64,000 bases of DNA from Smittia aterrima (taxonomy: Eukaryota; Arthropoda; Insecta; Diptera; Chironomidae), in assembly GCA_033063855.1 (NCBI GenBank), contig CP093831.1:27714001-27778000 (forward strand), read 5' to 3'. The position numbers and the translations under genes were made by a program. Positions 55,854-64,000 of the stretch are shown piece by piece; the first letter of the stretch is position 1, and every line of letters starts with the position of its first letter. Below the pieces are notes generated by a model, which did not search any database, was not told the DNA's origin, and was given only the letters and a program-made list of their open reading frames with translations.

Positions 55854-57177
55854 TTAGTTTGTCGTTTGTAGCAAAGCCAGTAATGAATAAGTAAATTGCA
55901 GAACCTTCAGCAACGTTTGCAAGTCAACAGAATTGAAGATTCCATTGAAACCTTCCAATCGTTGAGCCATGATTAAGATCATTAAATGATCTCTTTGATT
56001 TCTCGAGTTTTGCGTGTACCATTCGACTTCGTAAATCGCTAAAGTTAAGTTCTCAATGCAAACGTTAACACGATTTCCCATCCAACAGAAAACTGAGAGT
56101 TGCACAACTACACAATAAATCATCACGAACATCGAGGTCGATTGAATTGAACCAGAGTTTAGAGTGTACAAGCTCATGCATAAAATTATTGCTGTCAGCG
56201 AAAAATCGAGTAAGAAACTGAATTTTAGAATAGCTTGAGCTTCGTTCATCCAGTCCATGACTCGATAGCTTCGTAGAATTGTTTTCTTCACTTGCTCCTT
56301 GATCAAATTGTCTTCAGATCCTTTCAGAAACATTTTCTTAACTTGAAGAGTCAAAGCGTCGATTTCCCAGCAGGAAAAGTTCATGAGCAACAAAGTGAAT
56401 CCAGTGTAGAAGTAAAAGAGAGCAGCAGTGGAACTCAGCATGATCGCATGTTGAATGTAGTGAATGAACCACTTTGGAGTCATGAAGGAGTCGAATGGCA
56501 AGTAAACGAAATAGAAGTTTAAGGGCAACCGTAAGCTATTGACATTGTCAAGGATAAAAGCAGAAATATTGAGAACGATATAACTAAGAATTAATAGCAC
56601 TGCAGTCACGACCGAGATTTTAAATTCTGTTTTCATGTAGTCAATCGATAGAGACCAATCGTCGTCAGTCGAACGAAGTTGCAACCTAAAAGAATTCAAT
56701 GAAAGTTAAAAATTGAATTTGAATATTTCATTTCTTGCCTTTCTTCGACAATCTTATCCATCGCTCTTTGAATTCTCTTTCGTGAAAGAGTCAGAATGAC
56801 TAAATAACCCGAGTGTCGAATGATTTGGACTTTAAATTATAAAAATAAATAATTTAAAATTAATCGATGAATGGAACTCTTCTTACGAAAATATCCAGCG
56901 TTTTCCATCAGGTCGATCGTTGTTAGATTGTCTGTGAGTAGTACGTAGGAACTGACAGCGATCAGGAAGTATGCATGAGCTATGACATTCAGAATGAAGC
57001 TACAGAAACGAAGTTTGAATAATAATTATCACAATTAAATATTTTATAATTTTAAAGTTTTTACAAAATATTCCATTTTCCTTCATCATTGAAAGGATGC
57101 AAAAATCTCCACATAATCCCAGCTTGAACTTTAACCATTCGAGTTGCATGAACGGATGGTCCTTCGATCATTTTCAT
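55854..57177 (-). CDS. Odorant receptor OR-22
   Basis: About 382 aa. Exons: 57177-57065, 56999-56887, 56829-56739, 56685-55854. Intron 4 is absent (AAG-GTT-CTG). Intron 3 (53 nt) has a GC donor. Exon 1 starts MKMIEGPSVHATR and is one codon longer (VQAGIMWRF region). Exon 4 has ILDNVNSLRLPLNFYFVYLP, SSTAALFYFYTGFT and KGSEDNLIKEQVKK. It is the closest relative of OR-23, sharing exon 1, introns and the upstream flank, so the two arose by a recent duplication of several kb. Confidence 0.88.
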
Positions 57178-57516
57178 TTCTTTTTTTCCTGAATTACTTT
57201 TTGCGTTTAACTTGGCTCACTATCAGACGACGAATGAGAGTTTGTATTTAATTCAATCATGAAAGAAAATTTTTCAAATGAAATATTAATGAATAAAAAT
57301 ATTTCTATTTCCTACTGACCTACACAATTATTAAATATTTCAAACATTTTTAAAATATATTATTCATTGAAATTTAAATGAAATCTTGGGAAGCATTTTC
57401 ATATGACGCTAGATCGATGCGACGTGCCGTTACTCTTCAGTTAATACATTTATTAAATTCGAAATTGTTTAGATGTCTCAATAAAGTTAAAACGATATTT
57501 TGATTATCAGAGTAAC
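57178..57516 (-). repeat. Promoter block and truncated spacer
   Basis: Promoter block at 57207-57245 and spacer at 57320-57510, lacking the middle third compared with 62700-63050. No gene is seen. Confidence 0.5.
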
Positions 57517-57567
57517 TTAAGTTGTCGTCCGTAACAAAGCCAATAACGAGTAAGTGGATTGCATAAT
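57517..57567 (-). pseudogene. Odorant receptor exon 5 remnant
   Basis: A complete 51-nt exon 5 frame (MQSTYSLLALLRTT and stop) with its acceptor AG, but no exon 4 upstream. The flank changes to IR gene 3' sequence within 40 bp. Confidence 0.75.
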
Positions 57568-57643
57568 CTGTCAATCATTTATTTAAAAATTATTTCTCCT
57601 TCAAGCAGCTATTTAATGAAATCTGACACACTGAATGTTTACT

Positions 57644-57713
57644 CTAACGTCTTGATGTGTAAAAAGCCCGGAAAACGTATTCAATGACGAGAAAGTCTTT
57701 CAGTTGTGACATC
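57644..57713 (-). pseudogene. Ionotropic receptor C-terminal fragment
   Basis: Reads MSQLKDFLVIEYVFRAFYTS then RR and stop, matching the end of the IR gene at the right edge. This is exactly the piece missing from the IR pseudogene at 60440-61076. The two were separated by about 2.7 kb of inserted DNA. Confidence 0.85.
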
Positions 57714-58884
57714 AGCAGCCTGTCGCTTCGGATTCCCTATGCTCAAGATCTTTGACTTGAGCGGAACTATCAGAGACGAAGAAATTTTATGCCTAACAGC
57801 ATTGAGACTTCTTCGAGTACTTTCCGACGCTCTTGCTCGTCTAGATGAATAGATGTCTCATCAAGAAAAGAATGTGGAGAATGAATAAACTAGCAGGAAG
57901 CAAAAGATCCCATGCATTTATTTTAAATTTTATAAAACTGACAATAAACTTAACATTTGTCCCATTGTCCCTCTGTTAAAAATTTTAAAAAACTGACAAT
58001 AAACGGAAATATTTTTATCCATGAAGTCATACTAGTGATGACTCAAATGCATTTCAAACTTCCGATAACATTAAGTATAAATGTATAAATCATCCCTAAC
58101 AATGCGTCTCAATTCATTCCTTAACGACTCTCGTCTGCATTTTGATCGAATGCACTCTTGAGTGGAAATGTATGAATTGACTCCCAATGTTTCGTAAGAA
58201 ATTCCCAAAGCACAGCTGCTCAGTCCAAGCACCTGCCTTTGAATACATTGATAATGGATTCTCAGGCCGCCTTGCAATGACTGAACAACTGACCAATGAT
58301 TATTTCTAAACAAACAATTCGTCAGTAGTTTGGCATTTATGCAAACTACTGAGGAATAAAAATCTCATGAAAAAGCCTTGAACATAATGCCTTGTAATAC
58401 AAATTATTCGCACATTTTATTAAGTAAGCACAAATTGTTCATGGAAATTTAAATGTTTTTATTTCTTCTTTCTTTTGGAACAATCAGAGAATTTGCTTCA
58501 ACAGGAAAAACTTAATTTTCTCAATTTGGAATTAAGATATCTCAAAATTCTCACCGATGCATAAGAAGATTCTATTACGCAAATTTTCACTCATGTATAC
58601 TATCTCCTGAAACCATTTAGATGGAATGGTCTTAGGGGATATAATAATAATGATTGATCAGTTGCCCTAATGAAATCTTCTCTTTGCTTAGATATAAGAT
58701 GTTTCCTCTTGCCTCTTAAGGAAATTAACATAACTCTAAGTCTTATTACACAATTCTGTCTCACTGTCATTTAAATCTTCTGTCTCATCAAAAATGTCAA
58801 ATTAAATCCATTTTGGCATCTAATGCTTTGTTAAAATTTCTTTATTGTCTCTGATAGCTATTAAGTATTTCCTTTTTCTCTTTC

Positions 58885-59244
58885 TTGTTAATTAGTATTA
58901 TCATCCGGCCAGTCTTCACTTTGAAGACATCCATGGCCCCCCTTTTCCTTCCCACACCCATCCCATCCTATCCCGAAGGGGGAGGCAAAACCCGTTTTGC
59001 CAAACCTAGGGACAGTGGTTGGCAGAAACCTTCATGCCGAAAGGCAGAAGGTAGGCCGGTCCTTTTCAAGGACCTGGCCCTGCTGCGCAGGGCCCCACTG
59101 AAATCCACCACCACCACCACCACTCGTGCAAGTTACTCAATGGCAAAAGCTGAAAGTTTTCGTTGGGATTCAATAAGAGATCGAATCCGTGATATTCTCG
59201 ATCATATCTTTCCATCTGAATCCGAAATTTCTCGAGTTTTTTAA
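58885..59244 (+). other. GC-rich segment with three perfect hairpins
   Basis: An ORF of 119 codons spans a block whose base composition is unlike the window. It contains the inverted repeats GGCAAAACCCGTTTTGCC (from about 58984), GGTCCTTTTCAAGGACC (from about 59057) and GGCCCTGCTGCGCAGGGCC (from about 59075), then a run of ACC triplets. I do not recognise the protein, and the ORF may be incidental. Possibly the end of a retroelement. Confidence 0.35.
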
Positions 59245-59254
59245 GGAATAAATT

Positions 59255-59943
59255 TAAAACCCTATTATGGGCGCTTTGTCTGTAGTCCGTTGCCGTTATT
59301 GAAATAACTCGCGAACGCGATGAGCTAGCGGAATAATTTTTTCACCAGTCGATAGATAATTTTAATTGGGAAGATTATTGGCTAGCTAATCAGGATCGGG
59401 CCCACGGGCCCAAAACCTGGAATCTCAAGTCGCTTTTTGCTTGTAACTCGATTTTCTCGAGAACAGAAGCAGCTAGGCCGTATGGTTCTATATAAGGCAA
59501 GCAAGTTTGAAAATGAACTTGACAGCTCACGTGGTTCGGGCCCACGGGGCTAGAGTCTGGTGAGCTCCATACATATTTTTCAAACTTTTTCGATTTGTTC
59601 AGTTTTTTATAACATTTTCGCTGACACTTCTTCACAAGAAATGTTCAGCGTGTTCATACGAATGTTTGGATTCCAGAGCGGACCGATATTAGTCCACCTT
59701 CGAACAGCGCCTAGTGAAACTTCTTTCTCTTTGGAGTTAGAGCAATGAGTTGTTCACATGAAATGATCAGCTGGTCACGACAAAGCAATAAATTCCAGAA
59801 AATCCAAGCTTCACTCATTGGATCCACCTCTGGTGTGCTCAGAGTGAAACTTTGTTCCCTTTAAGTAAAATGTCCCCAGTAACCAATTCAACGGATGGAA
59901 AACCCTACAGTAAGTTCGTTAGAAACTGCAACTGCCACTTGTT
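59255..59943 (-). mobile_element. Element B, short relative of element A
   Basis: Inverted relative to element A: AAAACCCTATTATGGGCGCT at the left, AACGGATGGAAAACCCTACA and GTAAGTTCGTT...GCCACTTGTT at the right. It shares the GGGCCCACGGGCCC stretch and the 130-bp unit (GGATCCACCTCTGG), here present once plus a degraded copy. No coding capacity. Confidence 0.75.
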
Positions 59944-60180
59944 ATATTTGAAATTAATCGATCTGTCTCTCTTTAATTAATCGCCTTTCTTTAATGAATC
60001 AAACATTTGCAGTTGATGATTGAGAATTCTGCAAATTACACTCACATAAACGAGGAGTCTTTCTTAGTTATTATATTAAACTTTTTCGTTTTAATGTGAA
60101 AAACGTCCTTCTCTGAGATTTAGCTCGGGAGTACAAATCTCAACTGGCATCGCCTGGAGATGGGTAGGCTGCCAACGTAT

Positions 60181-60423
60181 TGATTCTATAGATTGAATCT
60201 ATGGAATAAAATATGTGTATTGAGTCTACAATCTGAATCTACAGATTGACAACTAAATATTCAGTCTATGTATCGAGTCTGTAGATTGAAATTTTCCCTT
60301 CCGATCTATAGATTCACTTTCGCGTCTCCATCATATTTGAATCTATGGATCTTAATCTATAGACTCATTTCTGCCTCTTGGATCTATAGATCTTAATCTA
60401 CAGATTGAATCTATAGACTAGCG
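60181..60423. repeat. ATCTATAGATT hairpin repeat
   Basis: About ten variants of AATCTATAGATT and TGAATCTATAGA in both orientations, bounded by CAACGTATTGATTC and TAGACTAGCGCC. Resembles the arm units of FB3 in style (short self-complementary unit) but the unit is different. Possible small foldback element. Confidence 0.55.
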
Positions 60424-60439
60424 CCACCGCTAACTAATC

Positions 60440-61076
60440 TCAAGGAACAATTGTCAACAATAAACTTGAAATCCAAATAACGAATCCAGGTTCAAGCCTC
60501 TTCAAAGTCAAAACTTTGGTTCGTCGTACGTTCTGAAACGTTTTTCATTTAAATCCGGCCATCGAAAATTCTCGCAGGCTCTTCCAAATTCTGAATTCAC
60601 AAAGATTCCACCGATAAAATGTTGTTGCATCCTGTGATCAATCATTTCGAACAAATGATGATGACGTGGAAATTTAAGAACACAAATCCATGATGAAAAA
60701 ATAATTTTTCTTGATCAACTCGTCGATTGAGTGAACTTTTGGTATTTCAATGTCTTTCTGCATGAACTCGAAGGTCTGTCCTTGCCAGGCTGTTCGAATG
60801 ATCAAGCAATAAAGAATGAAGACCATCACCAGGAACCTTGCAAAGTTTCTTCTTGTCACTACGACTTGTGCGAAGAAAATTTGAATCATATTCAGAGTTG
60901 GTCTGTTGACGTTCTGTTGATGAAGTCTCTTATTGATTTTTTCACGTAGCAGTACAAAATCAGAATCGTCGCGATTGCTATCGCGAAAGTTAGTGCAATC
61001 ATAATCCACGGAACCGAAAAAATGATATTCGATCCAATCAGAAATGTTTTATTTTGTTCAACAATGTTTAACATGT
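60440..61076 (-). pseudogene. Ionotropic receptor pseudogene (channel region)
   Basis: Reading down the - strand: a first membrane helix (IIFSVPWIMIALTFAIAIAT), a shift of frame near 60915, then the second helix and post-pore region (RRNFARFLVMVFILYCLIIR, TAWQGQTFEFMQ, SIDELIKKNYF), another shift near 60680, then the S2 lobe (FPRHHHLFEMIDHRMQQHF, FRWPDLNEKRFRTYDEP), a stop, and LEPGFVIWISSLLLTIV. The QGQTFEFMQ and SIDEL motifs are typical of divergent IRs. The N-terminal domain is not seen. The C-terminus lies at 57644-57713. Confidence 0.8.
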
Positions 61077-61281
61077 GAGATCATTGAGAGAGATTGGATT
61101 GTGCGTGATGGAAAAGGAACAATCGTAGTTTCTTAACATAAGAGATTGTCTTATTTGATAAAAGTGTTGTTTCTGAGAAAAGCTTTTCATGTCAATCGTT
61201 CATTCAATAATTTATTTCTCATTTCAATTTCAAGGCAAATTTACTTTAAAGTTCAAGTTTGTTTTTTATTTTCAAAGAACT
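61077..61281 (-). other. Intergenic between IR pseudogene and OR-23
   Basis: AT-rich; 61190-61270 repeats the sequence before the OR-22 stop (AAGTTCAAGTTTG, TTTTCAAAGAACTTTAG). No gene is seen. Confidence 0.45.
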
Positions 61282-62593
61282 TTAGTTTGTCGTTTGCAGC
61301 AAAGCCAGTAATGAATAAGTAAATTGCAGAACCTTCAGCAGCGTTTGCAAGTCAACAGAATTGAAGATTCCATTGAAACCTTTTAACCGCTGAGCCATAA
61401 TTAAGATCATTAAATGATCTCTTTGATTTCTCGAGTTCTGAGTGAACCATTTGACGTCGTAGACAGCTGAAGTTAAGTTCTCAATGCGAATGTTAACGCG
61501 ATTTCCCATCCAACAGAAAATCGAGAGTTGCACGACCACCAAGGAAACCATCAAAAACATCGCGGCTGATTGAATTGAATCAGAGTTTAGAGTGTACAAG
61601 CTCATGCATAAGATTATTGCTGCCAGCGAAAAATCAATTAAGAAACTGAATTTTAGAATAGCTTGAGCTTCGTTCATCCAGTCCATGACTCGATAGCTTC
61701 GTAGAATTGTTTTCTTCACTTGCTCCTTGATCAAATTGTCTTCAGATCCTTTCAGAAACATTTTCTTAACTTGAAGAGTCAAAGCGTCGATTTCCCAGCA
61801 GGAAAAGTTCATGAGCAACAAAGTGAATCCAGTGTAGAAGTAAAAGAGAGCAGCAGTGGAACTCATCATGAACGCTTGTTGAATGTAATGAATGAACTAC
61901 TTTGGAGTCATGAAGGAGTCGAACGGCAAATAAACGAAATAGAAGTTTAAGGGCAACCGTAAGCTATTGACATTGTCAAGGATAAAAGCAGAAATTATGA
62001 GAACGATAAAAGTAAGAACCAGATTCACTGAAGCGACTACAGCAATTTTAAATTCTTTCTTCATGTAATCAATCGAGAGCGACCAATCGTCGTCAGTCGA
62101 ACGAAGTTGCAATCTAAAAGAATTCAATGAATGTAAGAAATATAATTTGAACTTTTCTTGCCTTTCTTCGACAATCTTATCCATCGCCCTTTGAATTCTC
62201 TCTCGTGAAAGAGTCAGAATGACTAAATAACCCGAGTGTCGAATCATTTGAACTTTAAATTATAAAAATAAATGATTTGAAAATTAATCGACGAATGGAA
62301 TTCTTCTTACGAAAATATCCAGCGTTCTCCATCAGGTCGATCGTTGTTAGATTTTCTGTGAGTAGCAAGTAGGAACTGACAGCGATCTGGAAGTATGCAT
62401 GAGCTATGACATTCAGAATGAAGCTACAGAAACGAAGTTTGAGTAATAAATAACACAATTAAATATTTTAAAGTTTTTACAAAATATTCCATTTTCCTTC
62501 ATCATTGAAAGGATGCAAAAATCTCCACACAATCCCAGCTTGAACTTTAACCATTCGAGTTGCGTGAACGGATGGTCCTTCGATCATTTTCAT
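61282..62593 (-). pseudogene. Odorant receptor OR-23, single in-frame TAG
   Basis: Exons: 62593-62481, 62423-62311, 62252-62162, 62113-61282; intron 4 absent (AAG-GTT-CTG). All splice sites and lengths match OR-22. The one lesion I find is TAG at 61899-61897, codon 178, replacing the Trp of TPKWFIHYIQ at the start of TM4 (TGG to TAG). Intron 3 is 48 nt with GC donor and is in frame without stops (VEERQEKFKLYFLHSLNSFR). GNRVNIRIENL and YDVKWFTQ match OR-19, suggesting past gene conversion. Young pseudogene or a stop-readthrough gene. Confidence 0.85.
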
Positions 62594-63060
62594 TTCTTTT
62601 TTTCCTGAATTACTTTTTGCGTTTAACTTGGCTCACTGTCAGACGACGAATGAGAGTTTGAATTTAATTCAATCATGAAAGAAAATTTTTCAAATGAAAT
62701 ATTAATGAATAAAAATATTTCTGTCTCCTATATCGACCTACACAATGATTAAATATTTCAATCATTGAACAATACAATTTTTAAAATATATTATTCATTG
62801 AAATTTAAATGAAATCTTGGGAAGCATTTTCATTTCAAAACAGGTCGGTGCGTCGATGCGACATTGTCTGAAAGGAAATGCACATTTTCCAATCGATGAA
62901 AATATTACATTGAAGGGTAACAAAGTTCAATCAATAATTTATTTTTCATAACAAATCTCAACACGTGTCGTTACTCTTCAGTTAATACATTTATTAAATT
63001 CGAAATTGTGTAAATGTCTCAATAAAAAGTTGAAGCGATATTTTGATTATCAGAGTAACT
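62594..63060 (-). repeat. Promoter block and spacer
   Basis: Promoter block at 62625-62660 and a full spacer at 62700-63050 (CAAAACAGGTCGGTGCGTCG, CACGTGTCGTTACTC). Nearly identical to the OR-22 upstream region in its first 150 bp. No gene is seen. Confidence 0.6.
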
Positions 63061-63447
63061 TTAGTTTGTTGTTCGTAACAAAGCCAATAACGAGTACGTA
63101 AGTGAATCGAATAATCTGAAATGAAAGTTTCTGATTTGAAAAGTTTAATTCAATAAATATTCAAACCGTAAGCAGCGTTTCAAAGGATTCCATTGAAGCC
63201 TTTCAATCGCTGAGCCATGATTAAGATCATGAGATGGTCTCTTTGATGTTCAACGTTTTCAGTGTACCACTCGACTTCGTAGACCGCTAAAGTTAAGTTC
63301 TCAATGCAAACTTTAACACGATTTCCCATCCAACATAAAACTGAGAGTGATACAAATGCAACAAAAATAAACACAAACATTGAGATTGATTCAAGGATAT
63401 CAGAACTCAAAGTGAACAAGAACGTGCATAGGATTAATGCTGACATT
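63061..63447 (-). pseudogene. Truncated odorant receptor (OR-1/OR-21 type)
   Basis: Exon 5 (about 63061-63115) has a 4-nt insertion. Exon 4 from about 63166 has a 14-nt deletion before GFNGI and then reads NRVKVCIENLTLAVYEVEW and LFTLSSDILESISMF up to 63447, where it stops at a junction with IR flanking sequence. TM1-TM4 are missing. Confidence 0.85.
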
Positions 63448-63524
63448 GAACAGCAGGATATATTTCGTTACGAGAAAGTCCTTCAAGCAGCTATTTATGA
63501 AATCTGACACTCTGAATGTTCACT

Positions 63525-64000
63525 CTAACGTCTTGATGAGTAAAAAGCCCGGAAAATGTATTCAATGACAAGAAAGTCTTTCAGTTGTGACATCCACTCA
63601 AAGATGAACGAAACAATTGTCAGCAACAAGCTTGCACTCCAAATAACGAATCCAGGTTCAAGGATCTTCATGGTCAAAACTTTTGGTACGTCGTACGTTC
63701 TGAAACGTTTTTCATTTAAATCAGGCCATCGCAAATTCCCGCAAGATTTTCCAAATTCTGAATTCTCGAAGATTCCGCCTACAAAATGCTGTTGCATCCT
63801 GTGATCAACCATTTCAAACAAATGATGATGACGTGGAAATTTCAGACCACAGATGCTCAAGTGCAAATCTTGCTTGATGGATCTTTTGAGAATATTTTCG
63901 TCGGTCTCTTCTGTTGCATTTGCATTACGTCTCCATTGTAAATAGCACGCAGTGAACTGATAGGCCAATTCATGTCCATTTGCATCTGATCGGCTCCTTA
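63525..64000 (-). CDS. Ionotropic receptor, 3' part (runs off the window)
   Basis: Open from the window edge to TAG at 63527-63525, at least 158 codons. It covers the second ligand-binding lobe (DLHLSICGLKFPRHHHLFEM, then a HRMQQHFVGGIF segment and RWPDLNEKRFRTYDVPKVLT), the last membrane helix (LEPGFVIWSASLLLTIVSFI) and a short tail. This layout is that of divergent insect IRs (iGluR-derived chemoreceptors). No damage is seen in this part. The upstream half, with the amino-terminal domain and pore, lies outside the window. It is the intact counterpart of the 60440-61076 pseudogene. Confidence 0.82.
   Translation of the reverse strand, partial: RSRSDANGHELAYQFTACYLQWRRNANATEETDENILKRSIKQDLHLSICGLKFPRHHHLFEMVDHRMQQHFVGGIFENSEFGKSCGNLRWPDLNEKRFRTYDVPKVLTMKILEPGFVIWSASLLLTIVSFIFEWMSQLKDFLVIEYIFRAFYSSRR

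Larger units (their letters stand above)
57714..60439. other. 2.7-kb insertion of unknown origin within an IR pseudogene
   Basis: Composite block. 57720-57870 is open on both strands without a recognised product. 57925-58010 has a short direct repeat (AAACTGACAATAAAC). 58071-58313 is an ORF without recognisable similarity. 58885-59244 is a GC-rich part with perfect hairpins. 59255-59943 is element B. 60181-60423 is a hairpin-rich repeat. No target duplication is clear; about 15 bp of IR sequence are missing at the join. Confidence 0.6.

Noticed and set aside
58071..58313. 80-codon - strand ORF as a gene
   Set aside because: It overlaps another ORF in a different frame, with no motif or repeat support.
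59057..59073. GGTCCTTTTCAAGGACC as a histone 3' stem-loop
   Set aside because: The loop and stem lengths do not match the usual 6-bp stem and 4-nt loop, and no histone ORF is nearby.
1..64000. tRNA, rRNA or known ncRNA genes
   Set aside because: I saw no cloverleaf with A and B boxes and no rRNA-like sequence by eye. A dedicated scan was not possible.

Overview
The window is AT-rich animal DNA and almost certainly comes from an insect. It is a tandem array of one chemoreceptor family, the insect odorant receptors (7tm_6 class). The receptors carry the family hallmarks: about 380 residues, seven hydrophobic segments, a Leu-Pro-Tyr...Leu-Pro-Phe-Asp stretch before the fourth helix, a Tyr-Glu-Val-Glu-Trp-Tyr block, a Gln-Arg-Leu-Lys-Gly-Phe block, and a Tyr-Ser-Leu-Leu C-terminal helix. 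Introns are tiny (45-60 nt). Together with the base composition this suggests a dipteran, perhaps a midge or gnat, but I cannot name the species.

Layout. I resolve 23 five-exon (or four-exon) receptor loci, called OR-1 to OR-23 here, plus six fragments. OR-1 (788-2151) is the only full-length gene on the + strand. It lies in a small inverted segment (about 340-2920) whose right edge is a palindrome. All others are on the - strand from 5.0 to 62.6 kb, about one per 2-3 kb. Nineteen loci look intact. OR-5 and OR-23 are broken by a single stop codon each. OR-6 and OR-11 are clear pseudogenes. A conserved block lies just upstream of most start codons (probable shared core promoter). Another repeated block of about 250-450 bp marks most intergenic spaces, so the array grew by unequal exchange of gene-plus-spacer cassettes.

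Other genes. A two-exon UPF0235 (DUF167, C15orf40-like) gene sits on the + strand at 51449-51878. Broken pieces of a second copy lie at 37.4 and 41.6 kb, and promoter-like scraps lie elsewhere. At the right end are ionotropic receptor (IR) sequences: a pseudogene at 60.4-61.1 kb whose last exon piece was displaced to 57.6 kb by a 2.7 kb insertion, and the 3' part of a better preserved gene running off the right edge.

Mobile DNA. Three long foldback elements (3503-4529, 7337-8605, 22534-24035) have 8-10 bp target duplications, and two have an empty site elsewhere in the window. Three small TA-flanked inverted-repeat elements are present, two of them inside receptor introns. A tandem-repeat-bearing element sits in intron 1 of OR-16 and has a shorter relative at 59.3-59.9 kb. 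Degenerate non-LTR retrotransposon endonuclease pieces occur at 34, 37.7 and 49.2 kb.

Splicing is the most unusual aspect. About half of the receptors use a GC rather than GT donor at intron 3. In several of these the 48-nt intron is in frame and free of stops. Intron 4 has been lost precisely from seven loci.
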